Shown here: positions 11,969 to 25,100 of the stretch, one piece after another | Numbering within the stretch: the first letter of the stretch is position 1 | How the letters are laid out: each line of letters starts with the position of its first letter | Assembly: GCF_022458985.1 (NCBI RefSeq) | Contig: NC_061785.1 | Location: 5,260,204-5,324,203, forward strand | From: Mugil cephalus | Taxonomy: Eukaryota > Chordata > Actinopteri > Mugiliformes > Mugilidae | Reading direction: 5' to 3' | Length of the DNA stretch: 64,000 bases | The notes under the pieces: model-generated | What the model saw: the letters and a program-made list of their open reading frames with translations, nothing else | Told to the model about the DNA's origin: nothing | The model's database searches: none | Program-made: the position numbers and the translations under genes

Positions 11969-12040
11969 TGCCGTGACCCGGATTCGAACCGGGGTTGCTG
12001 CGGCCACAACGCAGAGTACTGACCACTATACGATCACGGC
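11969..12040 (-). tRNA. tRNA-His (anticodon GTG)
   Basis: A 72-nt cloverleaf with acceptor stem GCCGTGA/TCACGGC, anticodon loop with GTG (GCGTTGTGGCCGC region), T-arm CCCGG-TTCGAAT-CCGGG and terminal A. All stems pair. No TTTT terminator was seen in the first 20-30 nt downstream, which is unusual. The extra 5' G of mature tRNA-His is added after transcription. Confidence 0.95.
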
Positions 12041-12564
12041 TGAGCTGGCGACTATGTGAGGAAACAAGAGAAACATGAAAACCAGAAGACGCAATCGAAC
12101 AAAAAGACAAGAGAAAATATGAAAGAAAAATTTCCTCATTAATAACTGTAAATATCCAATACATTTGATTTATAAAAACAAATCCTGAGATGAATTATTA
12201 TTCTTTTTATCTTCTAGAATAGGGAAACAACAATGTGAGGGGAAAGGAAGAAGAAAAAGCAAAGTAAATGTGACCTCCTGTACTGTGAAGAAAACATATT
12301 TTAGAGTGTTTTCCACTCCAATATGTTTCTATGTGATTTTGATTAGAATAACTACTGAATTCTCCTGTCATCTCCTGTTACAGGAGGAACAGAGGGAGGA
12401 GGCAAAGATGTGTGCAGCAAACAACTGAAACATAATAAAGAAGAAGAAAAACAAAACAACATAAAGACAAAAGGAGAAGAAAGGTTTGGCCATAATCTGA
12501 TTAATTTTGTTTTGGGGTGTATTTTTTCCAACGCCTCATTAATAATTACCAAAGTAAATAATGA

Positions 12565-12647
12565 TGTCAGAAGTGGGATTCGAACCCACGCCTCCAGGGG
12601 AGACTGCGACCTGAACGCAGCGCCTTAGACCGCTCGGCCATCCTGAC
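12565..12647 (-). tRNA. tRNA-Leu (anticodon CAG)
   Basis: An 83-nt type II tRNA with acceptor GTCAGGA, D-arm TGGCCGAGCGGTCTAAGGCG, anticodon CAG, a long variable arm (GTCTCCCCTGGAGGC) and T-arm GTGGG-TTCGAAT-CCCAC. One G-U pair sits in the acceptor stem (G6-U67). No good TTTT terminator lies directly downstream. Confidence 0.95.
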
Positions 12648-12699
12648 TATATCAACCAGCCAAAAACCTCTGTAAACACGCGGCACACTACGGGAAAGC

Positions 12700-12731
<32 letters not shown>

Positions 12732-12752
12732 CATCTTATTTTTACAGCTCCT

Positions 12753-13395
12753 TATATAGAGGGTCGGGACGTGACGTCACAGCCAGTGAAGTCTCCATGG
12801 TTACGGCCACTAGGTGGCCAACATGGAGATAAGCAGCATTAGTTTGAATCATGGGATTCAATAGCGTCTAAATTATAAAATTAATTTAAAACAATGGTAA
12901 AGGGCTGTTGTGCGATTGACTGAACCAACATATTTGAAAAGCAGTCGGAGATATATTTTTATATATTATTAAGAAGAAACAACTGGAATCCAGGCACCAA
13001 AAACTGGTGTCGTGATTCATATTTAGTGTCAGGTAATATTCATTTATGCTGTAATTTTTTTGATGAAGTCATACCTTAAGTTACTTCTTAAGTTAACATC
13101 CGGCCCGGTTGTGTGGCTAACGTTACTTCTCAGTAAACCTCTTAGCATTAGCATCTTTTACTTAGCCACATTTATCATAACGGAAATGACCTGAAGCTAA
13201 CTGACCTGAGGCTAATACACTTTTCCAAATCCATTCTAGTTCGTATGGATCCAGTCCAGTTGTCCTTAATTTGATCTAGTAATCAACAATTTTCCTTGTT
13301 TCGCTGTATTTACTGACACATTTTACCGTATTTTTTGCCACTTCGGGGGCGTGGCCCCGGGCGGAAGTGACGTCAATTGGTTAAACGTACTGGGT
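12753..13395. mobile_element. MITE-like element, TATAGAGGGT family, copy B
   Basis: Left end TATATAGAGGGT is intact. Internal blocks are shared with copies A and C (CTCCATGGTTACGG, TTAGCATTAGCATC, GGGGGCGTGGCCCC). The right end has drifted. It sits between tRNA-Leu and the second tRNA-Gln. Confidence 0.7.
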
Positions 13396-13630
13396 ATTTA
13401 TGTGTCAGCCAGTTTATTATATTATCCTTGTTTACATCCTCTATGGACGGTTTAAAATATTGATAATATAGTTTTTGGATATACTGTATATTGTTAATTT
13501 TTTTGTGTCTTGTTTAACATGTCATGCTGCCTTTATGCATTGAATCTGCAGTTAATTTCTCTCAGGATATATTACGAATCTATCTAAGATTTAAAAAAAA
13601 AAAAAGTAAATAAATAAATTGCTTAATTAA

Positions 13631-13702
13631 AGGTCCCACCGAGATTTGAACTCGGATCGTTGGATTCAGAGTCCAGAGTGCTAACCATTACACCATGGAA
13701 CC
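13631..13702 (-). tRNA. tRNA-Gln (anticodon CTG), second copy with a stem mismatch
   Basis: Differs from the copy at 6573-6644 by one base. Position 43 is A instead of G, so the first pair of the anticodon stem (C27-G43) becomes C-A. A long T run lies about 27 nt downstream on its strand. May be functional or a slightly degraded copy. Confidence 0.9.
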
Positions 13703-13895
13703 ACACACCATTAAGCAATAATGCTGCATTCACAGCCAGAACAAGAGTGGGAAATCTTAACTTCCCAGACGCAAGCTGTGAGACTGAATTAATTAAATGG
13801 CAAAAATATATACTGTTGACATTAAACAGTTTACTGCCCCCTCCCAGACTGAAAACAAAACAAAGACAAGATGAACTTTGTTAATCCATCATTAA

Positions 13896-16275
13896 TTTAT
13901 TTAAAAACAAAATCTAATAATGCCAATTGTGCTTTGCTCCGATAAAGCAAGGGAAAAAAAAAAGGTGACATTTCTTTTAGTAGCTGGTGATTCTTCTTAG
14001 GGTAACAACACGTTCTCGTCACTTGTGTATAAGTTACAATCTACAGTGTTTCTTCTTCTTTTTTCTTTTTTTTTGATTCCCACAGAAATTGCTAACATGC
14101 ACAAAGAAAACGGAACAAAAACCAAAAAAAACACTACAGTGCATTAAGAAGGCACCTGCTCCCCTGGACACAGGCATGTTTTATATCCTACACAGAGCAG
14201 TGGGATGTCGCTAATACCTCAACGAAGTCCCACGATGCCAGTTCATAAAAACTACATCATTATCGGTACCTTGGAGAGTCTTTCCTAACAATATCACAGG
14301 GACAGATACATTCAAGAGGTAACAAAGTTTATCTCCTACTACTACCACCTTCGAAAGTAATTCACACACGCACACCAGACTGTAAAATGCTCAGCACACT
14401 GAAGAGTGGATGAGTGAAGGCGAGCAGAGGAAAAACATGCAGTACAGTACGTATAAGTGGTTTGATCCTGGCTGAGTGGGTGGTGGTGGTGGTGGTGGTG
14501 GTGGTGGAGGGGGCGGCTCGTACAGATAGTCGGCTCAGAAATGCTTTAAATTTCAAGCATGATCACATTCCCCATCATTTAGGTAACATACTTTTTCTAT
14601 TCTCCAACGTACCGCGGGCGTCAGACGCACGGCTCAGTTTAAACGTAGCTCTGACAGAATTCATATTGTCAAATAAAGGAAAAAAAAGCATCTAAATGAA
14701 TCGTCACAAAAACTTTCAGTATAAATAATCCTTTACATGTTTTCCCATCAGACGTCCCGTCCCCCTTTTCTTTTTTTATTTATTGCCCAGTGTCCTCAAA
14801 ACTTCCTTTGACCCTTTTGATAAAACGTGCTCCTTTAACTTTTTTTCAGTCATGCAAATTCACACACCAACAAGGAGGATATTTTGACCTGTCGTAAACA
14901 TTGCGTCGTGAAGTTATTTTACGATAAAACAGAAATATTTTCTTTTCTTTTTTTTTCCACTATCAGGTTAAATTTTAATGATGAGTTATTTACAACCTGC
15001 TCCACATTCAGGAGCAGATCTTTTTTCGTTTTAAATCTTATTAGTGGTAGTTTAAAATTATACTGAGACTATGATTATGAGGAAAAACAATAAGAAAGAA
15101 CAACTAAACGTGGCTGGCAGTTAAAGATGACAAAACCTTAACGTGTTCATGTGGATTACAGTGGATATGTACCATTTCTTTTTTTATTATTTTTTAACCA
15201 CACTACGCCTCACGGCACTCGTACAAATGCCCAACTATTGGAGCTAAACTGCTCTCTCAGCAGCAATAAAGGCTTTTATACAGAGTGATTATAACACAGG
15301 AAACAAACTGGCGGCGATACCAAAATATCTGCTTTCCCTGAAAAGGCATGACGAGCAAAGAGTGTCGTTGCATATGAGTGTAAGTGGATGAGATGGCTGG
15401 TATCTTTTTCTTTCTTTTGTTTTTTTTTTAAGTTGTGCGTAACATTCATTGAAAAGTGTAACCAAAGTCATCAAAAAAGCCAGGATGAAAAGTGGAAGTG
15501 AATGCACTTAAAGATCAGCGGGGTTGAATGCACTTAACTCCGGAGTTGATTTTTAGGCTTTCGACTTTCAGCAGGTACGATTTGAATTTGCAGGACGAAC
15601 TGTTTTCGTATCTTAAACCGGTAGAATAACTCGCAGTGACTGACTGACACAGTCTGATTTATGAAAAGGTTGATATGTACACATTTTGCAGGGACTCTGT
15701 ATCTCTCGGTGATTCTCTATTACACACTGCTGCTGCTGTGGCTATGTACAAATGTTTTCTACTGTATGATAGCAGAGTGCGATGGAGAGAATACTAGTAA
15801 ACACAAACAAAAAAAAAACAAACAAAAAATATACATATAAAGTGTTGGTTATGATTACAATTATTTCCTATGCATATTTAGTTTGTTCACTTGTATAGAC
15901 GAAAGGCTGCCTGCTTTGTTCGGTTTGCTGTAAAAGAGATTTTCTAACCTGCTCGAGTATATTTTTTCCTTAAGGTTTAAAAGATCTGATCGTGTTAAAA
16001 CCTTCTAGCGTCGCTGGCAAAGTTCACAAAGAAAGAGGTACCTCTTCAGAGAACTAGACACGAGTTTTTATCAGCTGCACGGTTCTACCACAGGGAGAAA
16101 AGAAAAGAAAAACAAAAAAAGGAAGACTGGCTTCAAGTCTCTTCCGGCCAGCAGCGATCTGCTAGCGGCTTTTACGTGAAGGCACTTCCTGGTAAAGCTT
16201 TCCACAGAGTAGCACCTGGGAGTGTTTAGAAGTAACCAGTAGAAGCCCTTTATTGGAAGGAGCCTGGCGTCTCAG
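13896..16275 (-). other. gpam: Probable gpam 3' UTR
   Basis: About 2.4 kb follows the gpam stop codon with no gene or transposon that I recognise. It ends at an AATAAA signal on the minus strand (13901-13896). It contains a (GGT)n tract at 14482-14507. Mammalian GPAM also has a long 3' UTR, which supports the reading. Extent is inferred. Confidence 0.55.
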
Positions 16276-19200
16276 TTACAGCAGGGTGAAACCTAGGATG
16301 TACTGCAGGAGTTTGTTCCGATTGGCCTGAGGTAGAAAAGTGGTGCTCAGCTCCAGGGTTGTCACCTTGTTCTCCCTTCTCTCCTTTAGGACCTGGAGGA
16401 GAATCACAACACACAGTGACCCAGTTAACTCCAGCCGGACGACTCTGTGCAGCATCCAAACTCCAAAAAGGTGAGTGATTTGCACAACTCAATTGTTTTG
16501 CACATTTATTTTTCCTGTAAAAACAAGCTGCTCTGTTACTGTTACTCATGCTGCTTTGTTGCTCTTTTTATTTATATTTCCACTCGATTTATCTTATTTT
16601 ATTTATCTTGTTTATTCACTGTTTCCTAGTATCTATATATTATAGTTACTATGGTTAATAATCGGGGTCCTGAGTGCGCGATTTCATTCCATCTCATGGT
16701 TGCGAATGACAAATAAAAATTCTTGAATCCTCAAAAAGGTGAGAAACTTAAAGCTGAAACTTCCAGTAATGTGATTAGATACACAAACACTCTTCATGCG
16801 TTCACAAGGAAAGTGATAATCACAAAGTTTCTTTTCCATCTGGAGCAGCAGAAATGTGTCTTTTTTATTACTCTTACTCATAAACGCTGTCACAGATCAT
16901 TGCTGATTAACCTAAACGCTTTTCTGCTGAAAATTAAACTGATGTATGTGAATCACGAGTGTAAAAAATAGATTTGATATATATTATTTGATATTTAAAT
17001 GTCCTGCATCATCCTTAAAACTTTGTTGGATGTAAATAAATTGTCTCTAAATATTCAGAAAAGTAAATTTATGTTTTTTGGAAATCAAGAAGAAATTAGT
17101 GGTGATACTGAATTAAAAATGCACAATATAAATATATAAAAGTCACTAGCAATGTATTTAATTATATTATTATATCATATTTAATTTATTGTTCACTAAT
17201 ACTTAGTAACATGTCACACTGCATAAAATCGTGGGGATCAACCTATAAAACAATTCTAAATTAAAGAGTCCTACTGCAAAAGATAGATTATTATGCTCAC
17301 ACAGATTCCTTGTCTCTAAATTCTCATGTTATGACACTGAGTGATTCATTCTGTTATAAAATAATGCAAATAATGTTTAGAGCAAAATCAAAAATCAGCC
17401 CATACAAAAGGTCTTTTTAATATGGGAGAGGTGGCTGCAAATTTGTTGACGGAAGCACAAATTTAAAAATGTGCAACTCATGTTTTGTTCATAAAAGAAT
17501 TAGTCTGTGAAGCTATTTTTAAGAGCTACAGATATGAATGATTTATTAAATTGTGTGAGTGTAGGTTAGGGCATTTACAAGCATCTACTACTAAGAGGCA
17601 CAGCTCACAACCTGAATCCAACACACACTTACCCCAAGCTCCTTGAAAGTCCTCACTGTGTTCTTCACCAGGTAATGAGTTGCACTTTCACCTGAAAAAC
17701 AAGAGAATATGATTAAAATGGACTAAACTCAGTAAGTCACAGACTAAATTAAATCTAAAGGGATCCAGTTAATGTATCCTTTCCTCTGTAGATAATCTAC
17801 TTGTTCAACATGAATGAATCTAACGTTACCATAAGCAGCCACTCCTCTCTCCGTGCGAGTGAGCAGGTATCTGAAGAGTTTCTGGGTGTATTCAGACTCG
17901 GCCATGGGCTGACTCAGGCTGTGGACAAAGATGGCCGCCCCGCTGTAGGCCTCCAGCACTGGGCTCAGGAGCCGCTGGAGGAAGATGAAGAACTCCTGGT
18001 GCTCTGCAGAAAGGCTCACCTGATTGTCACAAATAAAAAAATAAATAAATTACATGAAAATGAGACGGTTTCAAAACTCAAAGTGATTTTATTTATTCAT
18101 TCATTACTAAACTAGACCTTTAGGTAGCGATCCCTCTGCTCCTCTCCAAAGTCACTGTCCTCATCTTCCTCGTCACTCCTCCAGGAAATAGGTTCAGAGA
18201 ACTTTTTGGGCCAAGGTTCCTCTGTGGGGCTGGGACTCAGTTCCTCCTGGTCCTCCTGACACACACACACACACAGAGAATCACAAATTAATCACAGATT
18301 CACTGTCGGTGTTTTGTTTCTTGAGTTGTGTGTCTGTAAACTCACCTCGGCCACGTAGAGGACTCCGTACTGGATGAGTCGGGTCACTGCATCCAGGAAA
18401 ACCTGGTAAATTGTCTGACAAGGCTGCGGGACAGAGAGGGAGGAAGCATGAAACAAACCAGGTGGAGCTGAATTTGAAGGAAATAAAACAACCAAACTTT
18501 ACATAACACTTCAACTAACAGAGACTGTGGAGGTTAACATCAGCAGTCGTGCATAAATTACATTAAGGAAATAACTATCAATGAAGGTATCCATTACACT
18601 GTGACAGACTGTCGTGTTTATATTATGATCACAAGTTATAAACGAGTCATGCTTCTCAAAGAATAGTTGTTTTTTTTATATTTAATTTGAGAAGCAAAGG
18701 GTGAAAAGGTGGCAAACCGGTATTTCCGACACGGTGCCGGTATAAGTACCAGATCTGCTTGTGTATCCAGGTTTTCCAGGTGACGTCAACTACATGTTCT
18801 GCTACGTTTGGCCTGGACTGTGAGATCGGTTTCATTTATTTTTCACAATATGTTTGGAAGAGATCGCTTGATAAAGTTTTTTTTAATTTTTTCCAATTTT
18901 CCACAAAACACAAACAAATTACGACGACAGGACATAAAACAATGAAGTAATAAAATGACAAAATAATTCAAATTCAGTTGTCATTTGTGTAGTCGGCACG
19001 AAAAGATTTGAAAAGTTTTATCCTGGAAAAGATTAAATAATAACACAGCTTTTATCAATTCATCCAAAGAATTAAAGGCCAGAACAAAACATTGCTCCGC
19101 TTCAATAACTACTGCTAAAACTGCCATTTCTTCCTGTTGTCCAACCAGTTATAAAACTAGACTATGTGACATCATCTGGAAGCGTCTACACTGGTATTTA

Positions 19201-22089
19201 AACGGTGCCCGAGCCGCTGCTAAAAAATGGAAAAGATATAAACTTTGTCCAAAAATGGTGCCTTTTTATTTTTTAAGGCTTTTTGTAACATGTAAGTTTA
19301 ACAAGATATTAATTTAAATAATATAAATGTAACTAACAGATAAATGAACCACTATAAAATAAAATTCCCAACAAACTCATAATAATCATAATAAAATCAG
19401 TGGTGTGGGGTCTGGCAGGCCATCAAGAACGGTACGTTTCTCGGCTTTTAAAAAAATTGCTCTGCGTCATCAGATGACGCGTTACCTTGTTGCAGTTTGC
19501 AGAGTTTGCATCTCTGAGGTGAAGTGCAGCCAAACTTTTAACCATTTGGCCTTAGGCACTTTTTTTTTAATACTTTTTATTATTTTATTTGGTTTTGAAT
19601 ATCAAAAACAAAGAACATGAGGTCATCATGGGTGATGGGTCATCAACAGGGGATAGAAAAGAAAATCACATCTCAATCTTCAGTGCAGTTACTTTGGGAG
19701 TTATAAAAAATCTCATTACAATTTTTTTTCCAGCCAAATTCTGTCACTGATCTTGAGTTTGCAGTTGTGGCTCGTGTCTCACATATTTCCATGCAGGTCT
19801 CCTCTGACGGCCTTAGACATTTTGAAAGTTCCTTTCCATCCACGCAGGTGAAAAACTAATGTGACGTCATGTGTAGCATTAGCAATAATGCTAAGGGGGC
19901 TGAGCTAATTCAAAATTCAGTGGCACCAAAATGAAGCAACCAAATCGGCGTTGCTTTCCGGTTAAAGTCAGCACCTGGGCCATCATGGCACAGAGTATCG
20001 GTGCCCATCCCTAAACCGTGGGACTCATTTTATAAAGTGCAAAGTTTTGGAAAAGCTTTCACAGTGTGCAGGACTTACTGGTGCCACAGCCACCTCGTTG
20101 GTTAGGAAGTAGGAGAGACTGGCGGCCTTACGGATGAGTCTCTCCTGGCTGAGAGGGAGAGTATGATGACCACCGGTCTCCTCAGACTGGTCAGCATCAG
20201 ACTCTGACACCAGCTCCCTCTGCAGTGACAGGATGCTACAGGCTGGAGACGAAAGAATATGAATGAAACTTCCCTCAAAGATACAATGTGAATCTTGGAA
20301 GAGGGAAGAGTATGGCCTAACCCACCAATGATAGCATCAGAGATGAAGACGTGGAAAAGGCCGTTGCTGTAGAAGTTGAGCTCGAAAAGCGCCGGGACAG
20401 TTTGGCTGGGTGCGATGGTGAACTCCCCGTTGCGGTTTGCGCTGCTGGTCACGTTGACGCAGTTTCCCAGGAGGTGGAGGGCGCGCATCACCACGTCCTC
20501 GGAGTTCCCCGAAAAGCCCAGGTCAAAGTCCCGCGACAGAATCTCCTCCTTCATGTTGAAGAAGTCCTCCACCAGCTTGGACAACACCACACCCTGGACA
20601 TTTGGTAAATTAATTAAACGGAAATGAAACCCTCAAGAATCAAAGGGTCAGTAAAACAAACAAAACGTGGGATAAGAACTTCCTTCATTCATTCAGCTGC
20701 AAAAACATTTAATCAAAATGATAACACTCTCCAGTAGACTTTCTAGTTCAACCACATTGTTTCAATCCCTACGTATCCTCCACATTTTCTATGTAATTTT
20801 GTCAGCAAATAATCTCCATCCCAATTTCTTTAGGACCATTTTCTCTCAATTTCCTGTTAGATCCAAGAATCCTCATTATTGGAACTTCTTACCAGCTCAC
20901 ATCAGAAACAGTGCCAGTGTTAATCCTCTCAAGAAGCAAACAACACATCTTTTGTTGGACCAATTGCACATTGCAAAATCATAATTCATCCACTCACATA
21001 ATATTAAATTTATCTTATCCACTTCCTCTAACTACCTTCATTTATCTTTTTATAACTATGACTTCTCCTTTTTCTTCCCCAGCTGTTCTTTGATTTGTTT
21101 GTGCTAGTTCATTGAGTTCATGTTGAAACTTTGTCAATCTTTGTGGATTTTATTTGGTTCCTCCTGCACATTCCTACCTTTTTTCTCTTCTTAATGTATT
21201 GTTTGCTTGCAGTTTTTTTATGGATCTGTTCAGTATTCTGTTTTTTTTTTACTAATGTGCACATAAAAAATAAATAGGCTCATGCATCAGTGTACCAGCA
21301 GATGGCAGAAGTCTCCCACTAACATACATAGGTGATAAGAAGAGGATAAAGCACCAGATCCCTCAAAGAGAAACGTCCATAAATGATAGGACCACGATGA
21401 GGACAAACCAGATGAACAGGAATAAAAGTTTAAGACAGACAGGGAGGTGAAAGTTGTCCAATAGTGACACAAAGTCAAATGTAGGACTTTTTGAAAGGGG
21501 TTTCACTAGAGATCTTGTCCATAGATTAACTTTACAGGGGTCTCAGTTGTCCAGAACAGAAGCTGGAAGAAACGCTGGGTCACGGACGTTTGACTTACTG
21601 GAAAGTTGAATTCGAGGACACTTAACGGGAATTACAAATGTGCATGTGCAGGCAGACATCAAAACCTGTGCCAGGTTATGTGTCATCTTATCTCTAGATC
21701 TAGATCGAGCTGTTCAATAAAGACTTCCTGATCAGAAGATTCCTAACATGCAGACTTACCCGTCTGTGTCTGTACAGCAGCAGACAGGCCACAATGTGAG
21801 TGGACATGATCGCCGACGACTTATTAGCCGCTGTGGGAGAGATATAAGAGGAGATAATGAGCGACGCAGAACCTGAAAGCGCAGACGTTACTAACCAATC
21901 AGAACGCTCTATGTGCAATGATGCAAGTGCAAGATGCGGAGAAGATCTCAAGCATCAGCTTCAATGAAAGATGAGCTTCAGATTTCTAAGTGGCAGCATC
22001 TATACGCGCTATACAAGTCATTATATAACATAAAGTTTCAATTATATCAACTTTGTAGCTTCAGTTCTGTAGTAAAGATATTACTTTAC

Positions 22090-22124
<35 letters not shown>

Positions 22125-25100
22125 CATCATTATACAGAGCCAATTATTCAAGCTCTATTTAAAATGAACTTTTCAAAAGGCAAAGCTCAATCACTTAAAA
22201 AGAGTTGATATTAACAAAACACTGAAAGAGGCAGAAATATATGTGTGCAAATGTGGGGAGACAGAGGTTACTAGAGGCCGTAGGAAGCACAGGTTCAGCG
22301 TAGAGGTGTAAAAAGGTTTGCAGAGCCCTAACTCGTACTGCATTCTTCTCCTCCACTGTGTTCCCATCCTTCCCTTCACTCCATTGGCTCAAAACAACAT
22401 GCCATCCAGCTGGAAGCCTCACGATTGGCTGAGTGGTGTGTAAAAAAAAAAAAAAAAAAAGGAAAGAAAGAAAGAAAGAGGGCCAGCGTAGGAGAATGCA
22501 GCTGAATGAGCTGGGGAGAACCGGTTTCTGTAGCGCTACCCCAGAGCAAAGCACCCTGAGTGATGTGGAGCGGATGGAGTGATGCTGTGCTGTGTTGGAT
22601 TTCAATTACTGGAGGCAGATCTTGTTTCGTGAGTGCGGCGCTTAAAAAGCAGGTGCACCTTTCACATGAAAGGATGAAAGGGAGGCGAACGGGCATGAAG
22701 AAAAATAGAGAATAAAAATGAAGCAGGAAAAACGTGTGCTTCAATAATTAAATAAGTTAAATGTGACTGGATCGTTTATTGGCAACAATGCTCTTCTTTC
22801 TACCATCAAATTAAAAATATTAAGCTGAGTTTGGGCCAGTGAATCCACTATGTGCACGTGCGTGTTTGAACTTCTTACTGAAGAGAACATGCTTGGCCAG
22901 GTTGTTGATAAGCTGTCGTCTAAAGATGTCATCAGGCAGCTCTCCAGGTATCTGCTCCTCCTCCTGCCCTACAAACAGCTGGGCATCAGGCCTGGAAAAA
23001 TAACAACAACCCAATATGAGCGTGTCGCTATGGCAGGGATGCGTACTTAGAGATATCTGTTTCATGTCCGCAGAGACACGGAATCAGCTCGTTTACTCTA
23101 CATAAACTTTATTTAATTATGCATGTGTGAGGCCTGAGCACATTTAACATGAATACACCCATTTATTTAAATGATATTTAAGACTGTTTCAGCTTCTCCC
23201 GTGCTACTTTCCTGTGTCGTGGCTTTAAGCTATAAATAATCCAAGCTGAGGTTAACGTCTAATCATCATTAATCTACCATGACCCCCCTTAATAGCACTT
23301 CTTTTTTTATTTATTTTAAGTCAAATATGACATTCTCATGAGAGGATAATTTAACTTTACACTCGCTGGAACAGTTTATCATGTAATCCGTGTGCAAAGT
23401 TAGTTAAGTTAGTTTATAATCGCCGCTCCTGGCAGAACTTTTGACCTCTTGAGTCCGGACCAGCCGGGGCAGACTGCTGCCGCCCTTTCCGAAAGTACGG
23501 CATAACTATATCATCTATATTATGAGGAGACGGCTTTGGACTGATGTGACCCCTGCTGGTGCTAACCCAAGAGGCGCTATCAGATGTCAAATGGCAGGCC
23601 CCGCTGTGAGAGTAGCAGGAGGGAGGAATTCAGCTTGGACGTGGAGGTCGTCGTCCTTGACGGTGTGTGGGACTGCTGAGCTGTGGTTCAGATGCATGTC
23701 CCTGATGCTGAGTGGGGAATATGTGTGTGTGTTTGTGCTTACTGTGCAGAAATAATGGTGGGCATCAGGGCATGTTCGAGGGACACCGGTGGTGCAATAT
23801 GGCGGCTTCTCTGGGAGTCCAGGTACTCCTACATGTGACATACAAGCGGTTCATTAACGCATGCTGGCAACTCAAACGTTTTCTTTTCAGTTTCTGATCT
23901 GTGATCTGGGATCCATCACCTTCAGGGAGAAGGGCTGGTTGAAATCAACACGGACACAACCGTAGTTCTTCCTCAACATCCTGAACACTCCACAAGCGAT
24001 TCCCCACAAACTTTCGTTTTTCTTGGGCTTACCCTTGAGAGGAAAGACAGAGAAAAGCATTAATGACAACGCAGCTAAAGCTTGAGTTGTTGTTTATTAT
24101 TGTGCTTTATTTCTTGATCCTGTTTTGCGGTTTATCGGATTTATTTCGGTGTGATGAATGGGGGGTGGGCATTAGCAAGGACTTCACGATACTTGAGCCA
24201 CGATACGATACATTATTGCGATATTATGATATTGCGATATATATCAACATCCTACATAGTTCACTGGGAAATTTTAAATGCAGATGCCAGTGGACAAATT
24301 GAGTCCAAATGACCGATTTCCAGTTTATTGCACAGAAAAAGTGGAGGTGGAGGTTGTTCACGATCATCTCGAAACATGACTTTTACTTTTTCTTTAAAGA
24401 ATCTATATCGTAAGAAAAAGTATTGCGATATATTGCCGTATCGATATTTTTAGTACTTATGGTTGTAGTTCTAATTGTTCTATCTTACTACTTAAAAAGT
24501 GAAATCTTCTGTGTGTGTGTGTTTTTTTTAAGATGATGAAAGCAAACACCTTTGTTGCCACAGCAAAAAGCTCAAACTCAAACAACAGACACCGTCCCGA
24601 GCTCTTACCAGCTGCTCACTGTTATAGTTGCCCTCAATAATGCGGTCGTAGGAGATGCCAACCGGTACCACCAGCACGTCGCCGATGGACCCCGTGCACA
24701 GAGTGTCCACCACGATGGACAGCATGCCGGCGCGCGGCGGGGACGGCTTACCGCTGCGGGACCGAGTGCCCTCCAAGTAGACCTCCAAAAACTGCTGCTG
24801 CCGCAACAACTCCTCGGTGTACTGGATCGATGACACGGGGGAGAAATGAGAATAGATGGAGGTGAATGAAAACGATGGCATTGTGACACGAAGCACACAC
24901 ATTTGTGTAAAGGTTATCACGCTTTTTAGCTTAAATTAAAATTCTGCTGAAACAATGAGCTGACTCTTTTTTACAGGCAGTGACACACGGCCTGAATGTT
25001 AAATATGAGCGGCGGTAATGGACACGTTGACCCCTGATATACTCAGCATGTGCTAAGGCAGGCGTGTTGTGTACTGATATCCTCCTGAGCACAATATGTA

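Noticed and set aside
20351-20627. Plus-strand frames of about 85 residues
   Set aside because: Antisense shadows of the gpam exon at 20326-20593.
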